Assembly (NCBI RefSeq): GCF_000188015.2
Contig: NZ_AEUX02000003.1
Location: forward strand, 50,867 to 114,866
Direction of reading: 5' to 3'
Length of the DNA stretch: 64,000 nucleotides
DNA from: Streptococcus ictaluri 707-05
GTDB lineage: Bacteria > Bacillota > Bacilli > Lactobacillales > Streptococcaceae
This document shows, one piece after another, positions 19,017 to 28,662 of the stretch (the first letter of the stretch is position 1; each line of letters starts with the position of its first letter). The notes under the pieces are model-generated. The model was given only the letters and a program-made list of their open reading frames with translations, did not search any database and was not told the origin of the DNA. The position numbers and the translations under genes were made by a program.

Positions 19017-19838
19017 ATGCCAGTTGATCAAAGCCTAAAACTGAAAAATTTTGCTTTCATAATTCTTGGAGCGGCTACTTATGCCTTTGCCTTTGTCTAT
19101 TTTTATATGGCCAATCAGATTGCAGCCAATGGCTTGGCAGGTCTAACGTTAGTAGCTAAAGCTCTGTTTGATATTAACCCTTCTATCAGTGGCTATCTCA
19201 TTAATCTTCCGTTGGTTGTTTTGGGAGCAAAAATGTTTGGTAAGAGATCTATGATTTATACTGTCACTGGCATTTTATCCTTATATTTATTTGTCTGGAT
19301 TTTTCAGCAAATTCCACTTGTTGTTGACTTAGATCATGATAGTTTGGTTGTTTCTCTGATGGCAGGTATCATCGGTGGACTTGGTGGTGGTTTGGTCTTT
19401 CGAAATGGGGGTACTATCGGAGAAGCCGATATTTTTGTCATGCTTATTTCCTTGACCTATATTTCTCTGCCTCAAATGATGTATGCTTTGATTGCTAGTT
19501 TCATGTATGGACGCATTGCTCACCTGGTCCAAAATGGTGGGTATTCTGCTAGAGGTATTTTCATTATTTCTGATCATGCGGAGGCTATTTCGACTTTTAT
19601 TATGGAAGAACTGGGTCGAGGCGTTACTTATTTGCATGGTGAGGGAGCTTATTCAGGACGAGAAAAAAAGGTTATCTATGTAGCTTTAAGTCGTACAGAT
19701 ATTCGAGAAGTCAAAGCTTTTATTGTTCAAGTAGATCCAAAGGCCTTTGTCTCTTATTTTGATGTGGATGAAGTTAATAGTCCCGAATTTATTGCTTCTA
19801 AAAGAAAAATGATAAAGAAGAACAAAGCAAAAAGCTAG
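19017..19838 (+). CDS. YitT family membrane protein, copy 2
   Basis: 273 residues from ATG 19017, preferred over the in-frame TTG at 18984 because AAAGGAG sits at 19005-19011 and the TTG lies inside copy 1. Five membrane segments (NQIAANGLAGLTLV; NGGTIGEADIFV) and a DUF2179 domain (RGVTYLHGEGAYSGREKKV). In place of the GGTDI motif of the other copies it has GTIGEADI, a divergence at the best conserved membrane motif. Basic C-terminal tail. Confidence 0.88.
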   Translation: MPVDQSLKLKNFAFIILGAATYAFAFVYFYMANQIAANGLAGLTLVAKALFDINPSISGYLINLPLVVLGAKMFGKRSMIYTVTGILSLYLFVWIFQQIPLVVDLDHDSLVVSLMAGIIGGLGGGLVFRNGGTIGEADIFVMLISLTYISLPQMMYALIASFMYGRIAHLVQNGGYSARGIFIISDHAEAISTFIMEELGRGVTYLHGEGAYSGREKKVIYVALSRTDIREVKAFIVQVDPKAFVSYFDVDEVNSPEFIASKRKMIKKNKAKS

Positions 19839-19903
19839 AAATCAGTTATGAAGTCTCTACGTGATAAATAAAAAAGAATAAAAAGAAATATGGAGGTATG
19901 TGA

Positions 19904-20818
19904 ATGGCAAGTCATGAAAGAATGTCTCGGGTGAAAGAACTTTTTTTAATTGCTATAGGTGTTGCTATCTATACATTTGGATTTGTTAATTTTAATATGG
20001 CCAATAAATTGGCTGAGGGTGGCGTTGCAGGAATTACCTTAATTTTGCACGCGCACTTCGGTATTAATCCGGCCTATTCATCCCTCCTGTTTAATCTCCC
20101 TTTGTTTATCTTGGGAGCTAGAATTTTTGGGAGACGTTCTTTAGCTTTGACCATTTATGGTACAGTTTTAATGTCAAGTTTTATTTGGATCTGGCAAAAG
20201 ATGCCAATAGCTTTAGGCCTTGAACATGATATGATGTTAGTGGCTGTAGTTGCGGGTCTTTTTTCAGGTATTGGTAGTGGTATTGTCTTTCGTTACGGGG
20301 CTACCACAGGTGGCACGGATATTATTGGTCGTATTGCTGAAGAAAAATTTGGAGCTAAGCTTGGGCAAACCTTGCTACTGGTTGATACCTTGGTTTTATT
20401 AGCTTCCTTGACTTATGTGGATTTAAAACACATGCTTTATACCCTGGTAGCTAGTTTTGTATTCAGTCAAATGATTAGCGTTGTCCAAAATGGTGGCTAT
20501 ACGATTCGTGGCATGATTATTATCACTAAACAATCAGAAGCAGCGGCACAAGCGATTTTGACAGAAATCAATCGTGGGGTTACTTATCTGAAGGGTCAAG
20601 GAGCCTATTCTGGCAATGAATACAATATCATGTATGTCACACTTAACCCCAGTGAGGTAAGAGAGGTCAAACGTATTCTAGCGGAACTTGATCCTGATGC
20701 CTTTATCTCTATTATTGATGTTGATGAAGTCATTAGTTCTGATTTTAAAATTAGACGAAAAAATTTTGACAAACCTATTGAGAAGGCTTTACAGAAAAAG
20801 CCAAGGATGCTAAAATGA
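19904..20818 (+). CDS. YitT family membrane protein, copy 3
   Basis: 304 residues, RBS GGAGGT before ATG 19904. Five membrane segments (NKLAEGGVAGITL; GATTGGTDIIGRIAE) then DUF2179 with RGVTYLKGQGAYSGNEYNI and a basic tail. Closest to copy 2 by eye. The gene ends with the first of a chain of ATGA overlaps leading into the ABC-F leader. Confidence 0.88.
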   Translation: MASHERMSRVKELFLIAIGVAIYTFGFVNFNMANKLAEGGVAGITLILHAHFGINPAYSSLLFNLPLFILGARIFGRRSLALTIYGTVLMSSFIWIWQKMPIALGLEHDMMLVAVVAGLFSGIGSGIVFRYGATTGGTDIIGRIAEEKFGAKLGQTLLLVDTLVLLASLTYVDLKHMLYTLVASFVFSQMISVVQNGGYTIRGMIIITKQSEAAAQAILTEINRGVTYLKGQGAYSGNEYNIMYVTLNPSEVREVKRILAELDPDAFISIIDVDEVISSDFKIRRKNFDKPIEKALQKKPRMLK

Positions 20819-20832
20819 AGACAATCAAATGA
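20815..20832 (+). CDS. Micro-ORF MKTIK overlapping the yitT3 stop
   Basis: ATG at 20815 overlaps the yitT3 TGA (ATGA); encodes 5 residues. First of three micro-ORFs chained by ATGA overlaps in the ABC-F leader. Candidate leader peptide only; it has no own RBS and would depend on re-initiation. Confidence 0.3.
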   Translation: MKTIK

Positions 20833-20858
20833 TTGCAGAGGTTGAAAAACAGCTATGA
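20829..20858 (+). CDS. Micro-ORF MIAEVEKQL in the ABC-F leader
   Basis: 9 codons; ATG overlaps the stop of the previous micro-ORF (ATGA at 20829-20832). Candidate leader peptide. Confidence 0.3.
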   Translation: MIAEVEKQL

Positions 20859-20869
20859 TTAACAAATAA
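20855..20869 (+). CDS. Micro-ORF MINK in the ABC-F leader
   Basis: 4 codons; ATG overlaps the stop of the previous micro-ORF (ATGA at 20855-20858), with AGAGG at 20837-20841 as a distant RBS. Candidate leader peptide. Confidence 0.3.
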   Translation: MINK

Positions 20870-20879
20870 CTCATTGTTG

Positions 20880-20987
20880 CTAACTAATTTCCTTTAACAC
20901 AAGGAGTTAGTGTCTACTTTGAGGTTTGAAATCAAAGCTTTTTTTGTGTGCTCTTTTTCAAACCTTTCTATATTATAGAAAGGAATC
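20880..20987 (+). promoter_or_regulatory. Candidate attenuator leader of the ABC-F gene
   Basis: Competing hairpins are visible. H0: CTAACT...AGTTAG around 20880-20910. H1, a terminator: CTTTGA (20917-20922) with TCAAAG (20932-20937), then C and a run of Ts. H2, a possible antiterminator: AGGTTTGAAA (20922-20931, the H1 loop) with TTTCAAACCT (20956-20965). H3: perfect palindrome CTTTCTATATTATAGAAAG (20964-20982), hiding the RBS AAAGGA. H1 and H2 exclude each other. Antibiotic-resistance ABC-F genes are often controlled by ribosome-mediated attenuation; this layout fits but is unproven. Confidence 0.5.
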
Positions 20988-22379
20988 ATGATGGAGATAT
21001 TACGTATTTCTGATTATCAGTTAAGAATAGAAGATAGAGATTTATTAGCTATTAAAGATTTGAGTTTGCATTTAGGTGAAAAAATCGTTCTCCTTGGAGA
21101 GAATGGGGTCGGGAAAACCAGTTTCTTTAAATCCCTTATTGGACAAATAGACGATTATGAGGGAAGGCTTGTTCTAAACAGTGATTTTGTTTATGTTCCT
21201 CAGATAAAAGAAGCTAGTCAACAATCAGGTGGTGAGCAAATGATGGCTTATCTAAAAAAGGCCTTTCAGAAAAAACCTACTCTTTTATTATTAGATGAAC
21301 CTAGCTCCCATTTAGATAGCAACAATCAACAGTGGTTGATCTCTCAACTTTTAGCTTTTAAAGGAACCGCAGTAGTGATTAGTCATGACAGGAAGTTAAT
21401 TAATGATGTTAGTCAAAAAATCTGGCTAATCGAAGACAAAACCATAAAGGTCTATCCAGGAAATTACCATGATTTTCAAGAGCTCAGGGCTAGAGAAGAA
21501 GCCCGTCGGTTACGAGAATTGAAGTCCTATCGTCAAAAAGTCGCTCAGTTAGAACATGCCATTTTGATGAAAAAGGAGAAAGCTAAGAAGATGTCTCGAC
21601 GCAAAAAGAAAAACGTCTCATCTTCTGATTGGAAAGTTAATGCATTTGCTGGTAGTTATGATTCTCAAGCAAAAGCGGTTGCCAAAACAAGTAAAGTGAT
21701 GGAGAAACGATTAGCTAACTTACCAGAAGTTAAGGATATTCCCAAAAAGCAATGGGCAAAATTAAAAGATTCTTCAGATAAGCAAGCTACACCAAATACT
21801 TTAATAAGACTAACAGAAGGACAGCTTTTTCGAAAAGAAGAATACCTGTTTGATTACCCGGATTTCATCAATAGAGGTCATGATAAAGTAGTGATAAAAG
21901 GGCGCAATAAAGCTGGAAAAAGTAGTTTTTTAGAAGCCCTAGTTGATCACAAATTGCCAGGATATTATGCTCAAGGACTTGAGATTAGTTATTTCAGACA
22001 AGATCAACTTAATCTAGACCTGGACTTAAGTGCGTTTGATATCATTCAGAAGCAAAGCAATCAAAGTCAACATATTATTTTTAATAGCTTAGCTATGATG
22101 GGTATTGACTACCATAAAGCTAAACAAAAAATAACATGTCTATCAGGAGGTGAACGCATTCGAGTATCACTAGTTCTCATGCTGTTGAGACCACATCATC
22201 TGTTAATTTTAGATGAGCCTACCAATTACCTTGATTTAGTTGCGATTGAAGCTTTAGAAGTTTATTTAAAAGAATACCTAGGAGCTCTTTTACTGGTTTC
22301 ACATGATGAAGTTTTTTGTCAAAAAGTGGCTTCAGTACATTATGAAATTGACCAATGTAGGATGCAAAAGCTTACCTAA
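20988..22379 (+). CDS. ABC-F family ATP-binding protein (translation factor / ribosome protection type)
   Basis: 463 residues, no membrane segments, two ATPase domains in tandem. Domain 1: Walker A GENGVGKTS, a compact signature SGGEQMM, Walker B LLLLDEPSSHLD. A basic linker (about 165-260, KKEKAKKMSRRKKKN) is the P-site tRNA interaction region of ABC-F proteins. Domain 2: GRNKAGKSS, LSGGERIRVSL, LLILDEPTNYLD. The domain 1 segment between Walker A and signature is short, as in Lsa/Vga/Msr-type resistance ABC-Fs; resistance to PLS-type antibiotics is possible but not shown. Two adjacent ATGs (20988 and 20991). A structured leader suggests attenuation control. Confidence 0.82.
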   Translation: MMEILRISDYQLRIEDRDLLAIKDLSLHLGEKIVLLGENGVGKTSFFKSLIGQIDDYEGRLVLNSDFVYVPQIKEASQQSGGEQMMAYLKKAFQKKPTLLLLDEPSSHLDSNNQQWLISQLLAFKGTAVVISHDRKLINDVSQKIWLIEDKTIKVYPGNYHDFQELRAREEARRLRELKSYRQKVAQLEHAILMKKEKAKKMSRRKKKNVSSSDWKVNAFAGSYDSQAKAVAKTSKVMEKRLANLPEVKDIPKKQWAKLKDSSDKQATPNTLIRLTEGQLFRKEEYLFDYPDFINRGHDKVVIKGRNKAGKSSFLEALVDHKLPGYYAQGLEISYFRQDQLNLDLDLSAFDIIQKQSNQSQHIIFNSLAMMGIDYHKAKQKITCLSGGERIRVSLVLMLLRPHHLLILDEPTNYLDLVAIEALEVYLKEYLGALLLVSHDEVFCQKVASVHYEIDQCRMQKLT

Positions 22380-22412
22380 AAAACCTTCCTCAATTTTGAG
22401 GAAGGTTTTTGG
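22378..22412. terminator. Bidirectional terminator between ABC-F gene and argS
   Basis: A perfect 14-bp stem, AAAAACCTTCCTCA and its inverse TGAGGAAGGTTTTT, with a short loop and T runs on both strands. Confidence 0.92.
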
Positions 22413-24104
22413 TTACATTTCATTTGGAGCTTCAACACCAAGTAAGCGAAGGGCTTCTTTTAGAACAGTAGCTGTTGCATAGCAAAGTGCTAGTCGGCTA
22501 TCACGTTCATTATTTTCTTCAAGAATACGAGTATGGGCATAGTATTTATTGAAGCTTTGTGCCAAATTAATAGCATATTTTGCGATAATAGATGGCTCAA
22601 AATGATCAGCTGTTCGTTTGATAATACGTGGGAAATCTTGGATTAGTTTAATAATCTCCCAGCTCTCAGCATCATTAAGGCTATACTGAGCTTGTGTAGA
22701 TGGTTCAAACTGAGCTTTACGCAAGATGGATTGGATACGCGCGTGTGCGTATTGAACATAAGGTCCAGTTTCCCCTTCAAAGGATACCATAGCTTCAAGA
22801 TCAAAGTCATAACCGTTCATTCGGTCAGTCTTTAAGTCGTAGAACTTGATAGCTCCGACACCAACCGCGTGTGCCACATCTTCTTTGTTAGGAAGGTTAG
22901 GGTTTTTCGCTTCAATTTGAGAAGCTGCACGGTTAATAGCTTCAGCTACAGTTGGCTCTAGTAAAATAACATTACCTTTACGGGTAGATAGCTTAGCACC
23001 ACCTTTTGTGACTAATCCAAAAGCCACGTGAGTCATGTCATCTGACCAGTCATAACCCATTTCTTTAAGAACAGCTTTTAGTTGTTTGAAGTGGGCAGCT
23101 TGTTCGTTACCAACAACGTAGATTGATTTAGCAAAATCATAAGTACATTTACGGTAAAGGGCAGCAGCAAGGTCACGGGTGATGTAAAGTGTAGCACCAT
23201 CAGATTTTTTGATTAGAGCAGGATGCTCGATACCATATTTTTCCAAATTCACCACTTGGGCTCCTTTGGACTCGACTAAGAGACCTTTTGCTTCAAGTAG
23301 TTCTAGGACTTCGTCCATTTTATCGTTATAGAAAGCTTCTCCGTTGTAGCTATCAAAAGTCACTTTCATTTGATCATAGAGACGGTTAAATTCAAGCAAG
23401 CTTTCATCACGGAACCATTGCCATAAGCTAGTCGCTTCTTGGTCGCCGTCTTCCAATTTACGGAACCACTCACGGGCTTCTTCATCAACGGTAGGATCTG
23501 TTTCAGCTTCTGCATTGATACGTACATAAAGTTTTAGAAGTTCATCGATAGGGTGTGCTTTAACGGCTTCTTCGTCCCCCCATTTTTTATAGGCAACAAT
23601 CAACATCCCAAATTGTTTGCCCCAGTCTCCTAAGTGATTGATTTTAACTGGCTCATAGCCCATTTTAGCAAAGACATTTGCAAGGCTATCTCCGATAACG
23701 GTTGAACGTAAATGGCCAATAGAGAATGGTTTAGCAATATTTGGACTTGACATGTCAATGGCAACATGACGATTTTGTCCTTCGTTTTGTTGCGCGTAAT
23801 CAGAACCATCTGTAATAACTTGTTTTAAGACTTGTTCTGAAATAGCTGCTTTATTTAGGAAGAAATTAAGGTAAGGGCCTACAGCTACCACTTTTTCAAA
23901 TTGGCTAGCTTCAATCTTTTCTGCTAATTCGCTAGCAATCATTTGAGGTGCTTTGCGAAGAATCTTGGAAAGGCTAAATGCTGGAAAAGCTAAGTCTCCC
24001 ATATCTGAATTTTTTGGTGTTTCAAGCAAGTTGAAGATGGCTTCTTGTTCGAGTTCAGGAACTACTTTAGCAATCTCACTTGCAATTAGAGTTTTAGTAT
24101 CCAT
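22413..24104 (-). CDS. argS: Arginyl-tRNA synthetase
   Basis: 563 residues, normal. Class I synthetase. N-terminal ArgRS-specific tRNA-recognition domain (1-110), HIGH motif as SIGHLRS (about 129), a KMSKS-like loop LSTRKGN, and a C-terminal DALR anticodon domain (LPYAHTRIL-like [10 protein letters not shown]). Transcribed divergently from argR, which in this group regulates arginine metabolism; the 290-bp spacer may hold sites for both. RBS TAGGAG precedes ATG 24104. Confidence 0.97.
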   Translation of the reverse strand: MDTKTLIASEIAKVVPELEQEAIFNLLETPKNSDMGDLAFPAFSLSKILRKAPQMIASELAEKIEASQFEKVVAVGPYLNFFLNKAAISEQVLKQVITDGSDYAQQNEGQNRHVAIDMSSPNIAKPFSIGHLRSTVIGDSLANVFAKMGYEPVKINHLGDWGKQFGMLIVAYKKWGDEEAVKAHPIDELLKLYVRINAEAETDPTVDEEAREWFRKLEDGDQEATSLWQWFRDESLLEFNRLYDQMKVTFDSYNGEAFYNDKMDEVLELLEAKGLLVESKGAQVVNLEKYGIEHPALIKKSDGATLYITRDLAAALYRKCTYDFAKSIYVVGNEQAAHFKQLKAVLKEMGYDWSDDMTHVAFGLVTKGGAKLSTRKGNVILLEPTVAEAINRAASQIEAKNPNLPNKEDVAHAVGVGAIKFYDLKTDRMNGYDFDLEAMVSFEGETGPYVQYAHARIQSILRKAQFEPSTQAQYSLNDAESWEIIKLIQDFPRIIKRTADHFEPSIIAKYAINLAQSFNKYYAHTRILEENNERDSRLALCYATATVLKEALRLLGVEAPNEM

Positions 24105-24350
24105 ATTGTTTCTCCTAAAAATAGTTTGTCATCTTATTCTAACACATTTCTGCAAAATAAACGAGATGAGAATTGAGAAATTATACTGAAAAATTAAATC
24201 TTATTTCAAATATTTTATCTTATATTTTCTGAAAAAAGAATTAATCAATCAAATGGCTTACATTGGCTCTTATTAAACATCAAAATAGGTATCAAAGAGG
24301 GATAAATCTTATTAAAATCCCATCAGAAGCATGAAAAAATACATTTTTTT

Positions 24351-24359
24351 TGGTATAAT
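24351..24359 (+). promoter_or_regulatory. Extended -10 of argR
   Basis: TGGTATAAT, preceded by a T8 run and no good -35. The RBS GGGGTGA lies before ATG 24395. Confidence 0.65.
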
Positions 24360-24394
24360 CTAAGAGGATAATTATACAATTGGGGTGATATATC

Positions 24395-24832
24395 ATGAAT
24401 AAAATGGAGAGACAAAATCAGATTAAGCAGATTATTCAGGCAGAACACATCGGGACGCAAGAAGAAATCAAAAAATACTTACAAAAAGAAGGCATTGAGG
24501 TGACTCAGGCTACCCTATCTCGTGATTTGCGTGAAATCGGGCTTTTAAAGTTGCGAAATGAAGAAGGGAAACTCTATTATAGCCTTTCTGAACCCGTCGC
24601 AACACCTTTTAGTCCAGACGTGAGATTTTATGTGCTGAAGGTTGATCGTGCGGGTTTTATGTTAGTTCTGCATACAAATTTGGGGGAGGCAGATGTGCTA
24701 GCAAACTTAATCGACAATGACAGTATCGAAGATATTTTGGGGACCATTGCAGGTGCCGATACTTTGCTAGTCATTTGCCGATACGAAGAAATCGCAAAAC
24801 GTTTTGAAAAAGATTTAGCGGCAGGCATATGA
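24395..24832 (+). CDS. argR: Arginine repressor ArgR/AhrC family
   Basis: 145 residues. N-terminal winged helix ([38 protein letters not shown]) and C-terminal oligomerisation/arginine-binding domain with [18 protein letters not shown] and [14 protein letters not shown]. The hexameric regulator senses arginine; pyogenic streptococci usually carry several ArgR paralogues, and this argR-ylbF-mutS copy is the one conserved beside mutS. Stop overlaps the next start (ATGA). Confidence 0.93.
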   Translation: MNKMERQNQIKQIIQAEHIGTQEEIKKYLQKEGIEVTQATLSRDLREIGLLKLRNEEGKLYYSLSEPVATPFSPDVRFYVLKVDRAGFMLVLHTNLGEADVLANLIDNDSIEDILGTIAGADTLLVICRYEEIAKRFEKDLAAGI

Positions 24833-25182
24833 CAGATTACCGAGTAGCGCTCGACCAGTTAAAGATAGGCATTGCGACTCATCCAAGTGTAAAAAGCTAT
24901 CAAGAAGCACGACAAGAGTTGATGGATATGACAGATTATGAGAAGAAGTCTTATGATATGAAACGTCAGCAACAAGATTTTTACCTTTTTCAAAAGATAG
25001 ATAAAGAAAAAGCTGCAGCTTCCGCTAATCAAGAGGCAAATGCTCTTAAACAAGAACTTGACTGTCAGCCAATCATTGAAGCCTATCGTTGCAAAATGCA
25101 AGATGCTAGTGATCTGATTCAATACATCACCGGAACTATAGAAGATAAGTTAAATAAGGAGTTAAATAATGGCAAAAGCTAA
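24829..25182 (+). CDS. YlbF/YmcA family protein
   Basis: 117 residues, all-helical, of the YlbF/YmcA family (DUF964), with [20 protein letters not shown] and repeated basic/acidic heptads typical of a small antiparallel coiled coil. In Bacillus, YlbF and YmcA with YaaT (RicA/F/T) promote RNase Y processing; whether this paralogue does so is unknown. Couples argR (4-nt overlap) to mutS (14-nt overlap), so the three form one operon. Confidence 0.8.
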   Translation: MTDYRVALDQLKIGIATHPSVKSYQEARQELMDMTDYEKKSYDMKRQQQDFYLFQKIDKEKAAASANQEANALKQELDCQPIIEAYRCKMQDASDLIQYITGTIEDKLNKELNNGKS

Positions 25183-27721
25183 CATTTCTCCTGGAATGCA
25201 ACAGTATCTGGACATTAAAAAAGATTATCCAGATGCTTTTTTGCTTTTTAGGATGGGAGACTTTTACGAGTTATTTTATGAAGATGCTGTTAAGGCAGCT
25301 CAGATTTTAGAAATAGGATTGACGAGCCGCAATAAAAACGCTGAGAATCCAATTCCCATGGCAGGAGTGCCTCATCACTCCGCTCAACAATATATTGATG
25401 TTCTGATTGACTTGGGCTATAAGGTAGCCATTGCAGAGCAAATGGAGGATCCTAAACAATCTGTTGGAGTGGTAAAGCGTGAAGTGGTTCAAGTTATTAC
25501 CCCCGGTACAGCAGTTGATTCAACAAGGCCTGATAATGCTAATAATTTTTTAGTAGCAGTTGATTTTGACGGGACTCATTACGGTTTATCTTATATGGAT
25601 TTGTCTACAGGAGAGTTTCGTGTTACCGATTTAGCTGATTTTTTGAGTGTTAAAAGTGAGATTCAAAACCTTAAAGCGCGTGAAGTCTTACTTGGTTTTG
25701 AACTTTCAGATGAAGAACAGACAGTATTAGTAAAGCAAATGAACCTTCTGCTTTCTTTTGAAGACACTCTCTACGAAGATGAGCGATTGATAAAAGCTGA
25801 CTTTAGTCCAATTGAACGCTCTGTTGCAGCTAAACTCCTGAATTATGTTCATACGACGCAAATGCGTGAGCTCAGTCATTTACAAGAGTTGGTCCACTAT
25901 GAGATAAAAGATTATTTGCAAATGTCTTATGCTACTAAGTCCAGCTTAGATTTGGTGGAAAATGCAAGGACTGGTAAGAAACATGGGAGTTTGTATTGGT
26001 TGTTGGATGAAACCAAAACGGCTATGGGAATGCGCTTGTTAAAAACCTGGATTGATCGTCCTCTGGTCAATAAAGAAGCGATTCTTGAGCGGCAAAATAT
26101 CATTCAAGTATTTTTAGATGCCTTTATCGAACGAACCGATTTAAGTGACAGTCTAAAGGGTGTCTATGATATTGAACGACTTTCAAGTAGGGTTTCTTTT
26201 GGAAAAGCAAATCCAAAGGACTTGTTGCAATTAGGGCATACCTTAGGACAAGTACCACTGATCAAAGCTATTTTAGAAAGTTTTAACAGTCCTTATCTTG
26301 ACAAACTTGTCAATCAGGTTGACACAATTCCTGAATTAGAGCAATTAATTAGAAGTGCTATTGACCCGGATGCGCCAGCCACTATTAACGAAGGAAATAT
26401 TATAAGGACAGGCTTTGATGAGCGATTAGATCATTACCGAAAAGTCATGCGTGAAGGTACTGGTTGGATTGCTGATATTGAGGCTAAAGAGAGACAAAAT
26501 AGTGGTATTAATAATCTTAAAATTGATTATAATAAAAAAGATGGCTACTATTTTCATGTCACCAACTCTAATTTAAGCATGGTTCCTGATTATTTCTTTA
26601 GAAAAGCCACTTTAAAAAATTCAGAACGCTATGGAACAACTGAACTTGCTAAAATAGAAGGTCAAATGTTGGAAGCTAGAGAAGAATCTTCCAGTCTGGA
26701 ATACGATATTTTTATGCGTATTCGAGCAAAAGTGGAAACTTATATTGATCGCTTACAAGCTCTTGCCAAAGCTCTTGCAACTATCGATGTCTTACAAAGT
26801 CTTTCATTTGTAGCTGAAAAAAACCACTACATCCGCCCGCAGTTTAATCAAAAGCATCAGATAAACATTCAAGAAGGTCGTCATGCGGTGGTGGAGAAAG
26901 TAATGGGAGCTCAAGAATATATTTCTAATGATATTATTTTTGACGGTCAAACCTCTATCCAGTTAATAACAGGACCAAATATGAGTGGTAAATCCACCTA
27001 TATGAGACAATTAGCCTTAACCGTCATTATGGCACAAATGGGTTCTTTTGTGGCAGCTCAGTCAGTTGACCTTCCCTTGTTTGATGCTATCTTTACTCGT
27101 ATAGGGGCAGCAGATGATTTAATTTCTGGTCAATCAACCTTTATGGTTGAAATGATGGAAGCTAATCATGCTATTAAGAGGGCCTCTCAAGATTCTTTAA
27201 TTTTGTTTGACGAGTTGGGAAGAGGAACAGCTACCTATGATGGTATGGCACTGGCACAATCCATTATTGAGCACATTCATGATCAGGTAGGAGCAAAGAC
27301 CATGTTTGCAACGCATTATCATGAATTGACAGGGCTGTCAACTATATTGACAAGCCTTGTCAATGTGCATGTAGCTATCTTGGAAAAAGATGGTGATGTC
27401 ACATTTTTACATAAAATAGCTCAAGGACCTGCTGACAAGTCATACGGTATTCATGTGGCTAAAATAGCTGGCTTGCCTAACTCTTTGTTGAAACGTGCTG
27501 ATACCGTATTACAGGAACTTGAATCCAAACAACCTTTAGCTATGACATCACATACAGATAAGGATGACTCTTCTGCTACTAACAGTAAAGCACAATTATC
27601 GTTGTTTGATACAGAGGATAAAGTTACAGCTATTATTCAAGAATTAGAAGCGCTGGATATTATGAATTTGACGCCAATGCAAGCAATGACAACTCTATAT
27701 GACTTGAAAAAACGTTTATAA
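25169..27721 (+). CDS. mutS: DNA mismatch repair protein MutS
   Basis: 850 residues, full length. Mismatch-recognition domain with the Phe-x-Glu motif in [13 protein letters not shown] (about residue 30), connector, lever/clamp, and ATPase domain with Walker [10 protein letters not shown] (about 600), Walker [17 protein letters not shown], and an HTH C-terminus. The start lies inside the 3' end of ylbF. Intact, so mismatch repair is probably functional with the intact mutL. Three TTGACA-N4/5-TGTCAA palindromes lie in it (26298, 27326, 27347). Confidence 0.98.
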   Translation: MAKANISPGMQQYLDIKKDYPDAFLLFRMGDFYELFYEDAVKAAQILEIGLTSRNKNAENPIPMAGVPHHSAQQYIDVLIDLGYKVAIAEQMEDPKQSVGVVKREVVQVITPGTAVDSTRPDNANNFLVAVDFDGTHYGLSYMDLSTGEFRVTDLADFLSVKSEIQNLKAREVLLGFELSDEEQTVLVKQMNLLLSFEDTLYEDERLIKADFSPIERSVAAKLLNYVHTTQMRELSHLQELVHYEIKDYLQMSYATKSSLDLVENARTGKKHGSLYWLLDETKTAMGMRLLKTWIDRPLVNKEAILERQNIIQVFLDAFIERTDLSDSLKGVYDIERLSSRVSFGKANPKDLLQLGHTLGQVPLIKAILESFNSPYLDKLVNQVDTIPELEQLIRSAIDPDAPATINEGNIIRTGFDERLDHYRKVMREGTGWIADIEAKERQNSGINNLKIDYNKKDGYYFHVTNSNLSMVPDYFFRKATLKNSERYGTTELAKIEGQMLEAREESSSLEYDIFMRIRAKVETYIDRLQALAKALATIDVLQSLSFVAEKNHYIRPQFNQKHQINIQEGRHAVVEKVMGAQEYISNDIIFDGQTSIQLITGPNMSGKSTYMRQLALTVIMAQMGSFVAAQSVDLPLFDAIFTRIGAADDLISGQSTFMVEMMEANHAIKRASQDSLILFDELGRGTATYDGMALAQSIIEHIHDQVGAKTMFATHYHELTGLSTILTSLVNVHVAILEKDGDVTFLHKIAQGPADKSYGIHVAKIAGLPNSLLKRADTVLQELESKQPLAMTSHTDKDDSSATNSKAQLSLFDTEDKVTAIIQELEALDIMNLTPMQAMTTLYDLKKRL

Positions 27722-27742
27722 CAATAAAAACGGATATTCTAC

Positions 27743-27790
27743 AAATAAAGGAAAGGCCTGTCGTTCGCGTCAAGTCTTTCTTTTATTTTC
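27743..27790 (+). terminator. Intrinsic terminator after mutS
   Basis: AAATAAAGGAAAG (27743-27755) pairs across 13 bp (one G-U) with CTTTCTTTTATTT (27776-27788). Confidence 0.7.
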
Positions 27791-27933
27791 TGAGACTTTA
27801 TCATCGTTGTCTAGATCAATAAATAATAGTATGTTAATTAACTAATCTCTTTTATTGTAGGACCTTTTATTTTTCAAAAAGGATGATTTTGCTCTTAGTA
27901 GACTGGACAAAAGTCCTAAAAAGGAAGCAGAAA

Positions 27934-27942
27934 TGGTATAAT
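27934..27942 (+). promoter_or_regulatory. Extended -10 upstream of the small membrane protein genes
   Basis: TGGTATAAT; predicted start near 27949, giving a leader of about 160 nt before 28107. Confidence 0.6.
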
Positions 27943-28106
27943 AAAAATGATTCGTTTAGAATTTATGTAGGTGATGACAATTGCGATAAGGTGAATTGCA
28001 GTTTCACTTTTAAAAGGATTGAATCATCTAATGATGAGTTACAAGCATGTTGTCAAAAGCTAGTAATAGTTTTTCTGATAATTAGCAGATGATAAGAGAG
28101 GTTTTT

Positions 28107-28310
28107 ATGAAACTGTCTTGGTCGCGTTTTTCTTGGTTATTTCTCCCATTTTATTTTGCTGTCTTACAGCTTACACGGCGGTTTATCCCTCCTCTGTATC
28201 ATTTATTGCAAGTGATTAATGGCTTAGCATTTCTTATTAGTTTCCTTGCTATTGCGTATTTTATTTTAAGATTTATTGTTTTTAACCTTACCTATAATAG
28301 AAAGAAGTAG
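28107..28310 (+). CDS. Small two-segment membrane protein, unknown
   Basis: 67 residues from ATG 28107, chosen because AAGAGAGG lies at 28094-28101; the in-frame upstream ATG at 28089 has no RBS. MKLSWSRFSWLFLPF starts a first hydrophobic segment (about 8-25); a second spans about 32-55; the tail is basic (NLTYNRKK). Family not recognised. Pairs with the next gene (9-nt gap), probably in one operon leading to mutL. Confidence 0.65.
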   Translation: MKLSWSRFSWLFLPFYFAVLQLTRRFIPPLYHLLQVINGLAFLISFLAIAYFILRFIVFNLTYNRKK

Positions 28311-28319
28311 GAAAACGTC

Positions 28320-28541
28320 ATGAAAGCTTTTAAAAAAGTAATTGCCTTTATTTTTGATACCACATTTCAGCTCTTTTGTACCTTATTGGCTTGTTTTATC
28401 AGTATTCAGTTTGCATTGGGAGAGAATAAAGTAACTATTACCTTGACACAATGGTCTTGGATTTTACCAATTGCTTTAACAATCAGTATAGTTAAAGCAA
28501 TTTATGAGAAATGGAAAACCCCTGAGGCCACTAAGCAATAA
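28320..28541 (+). CDS. Small membrane protein, unknown
   Basis: 73 residues, RBS AAGTAGG. Basic start MKAFKKVIAFIF then two hydrophobic segments (about 8-30 and 40-60) and a charged tail EKWKTPEATKQ. Not recognised. Located between mutS and mutL; nothing in the sequence ties it to repair. Confidence 0.65.
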   Translation: MKAFKKVIAFIFDTTFQLFCTLLACFISIQFALGENKVTITLTQWSWILPIALTISIVKAIYEKWKTPEATKQ

Positions 28542-28662
28542 AAGCTAGACAGATGCTGCTCAAAAAAGTATTCACTAGTCAGTTAAACCACTATTAAAAA
28601 GGACAGATACCATTTGGCAAGGTGCAGATCAGTCACCTTTTAGAAAGAGATAAGCAGTCATT

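Larger units (their letters stand above)
27722..28106. other. Intergenic region between mutS and the small membrane genes
   Basis: 385 bp. It holds the mutS terminator and an extended -10 at 27934-27942. A 69-codon frame spanning 27883-28092 contains this promoter and has no coding character, so I do not call it. About 140 nt of leader remain before the next gene, function unknown. Confidence 0.5.

Noticed and set aside
27883..28092. 69-codon frame between mutS and the small membrane genes
   Set aside because: It contains the extended -10 of the next genes, has no RBS, and its predicted residues show no domain-like pattern.
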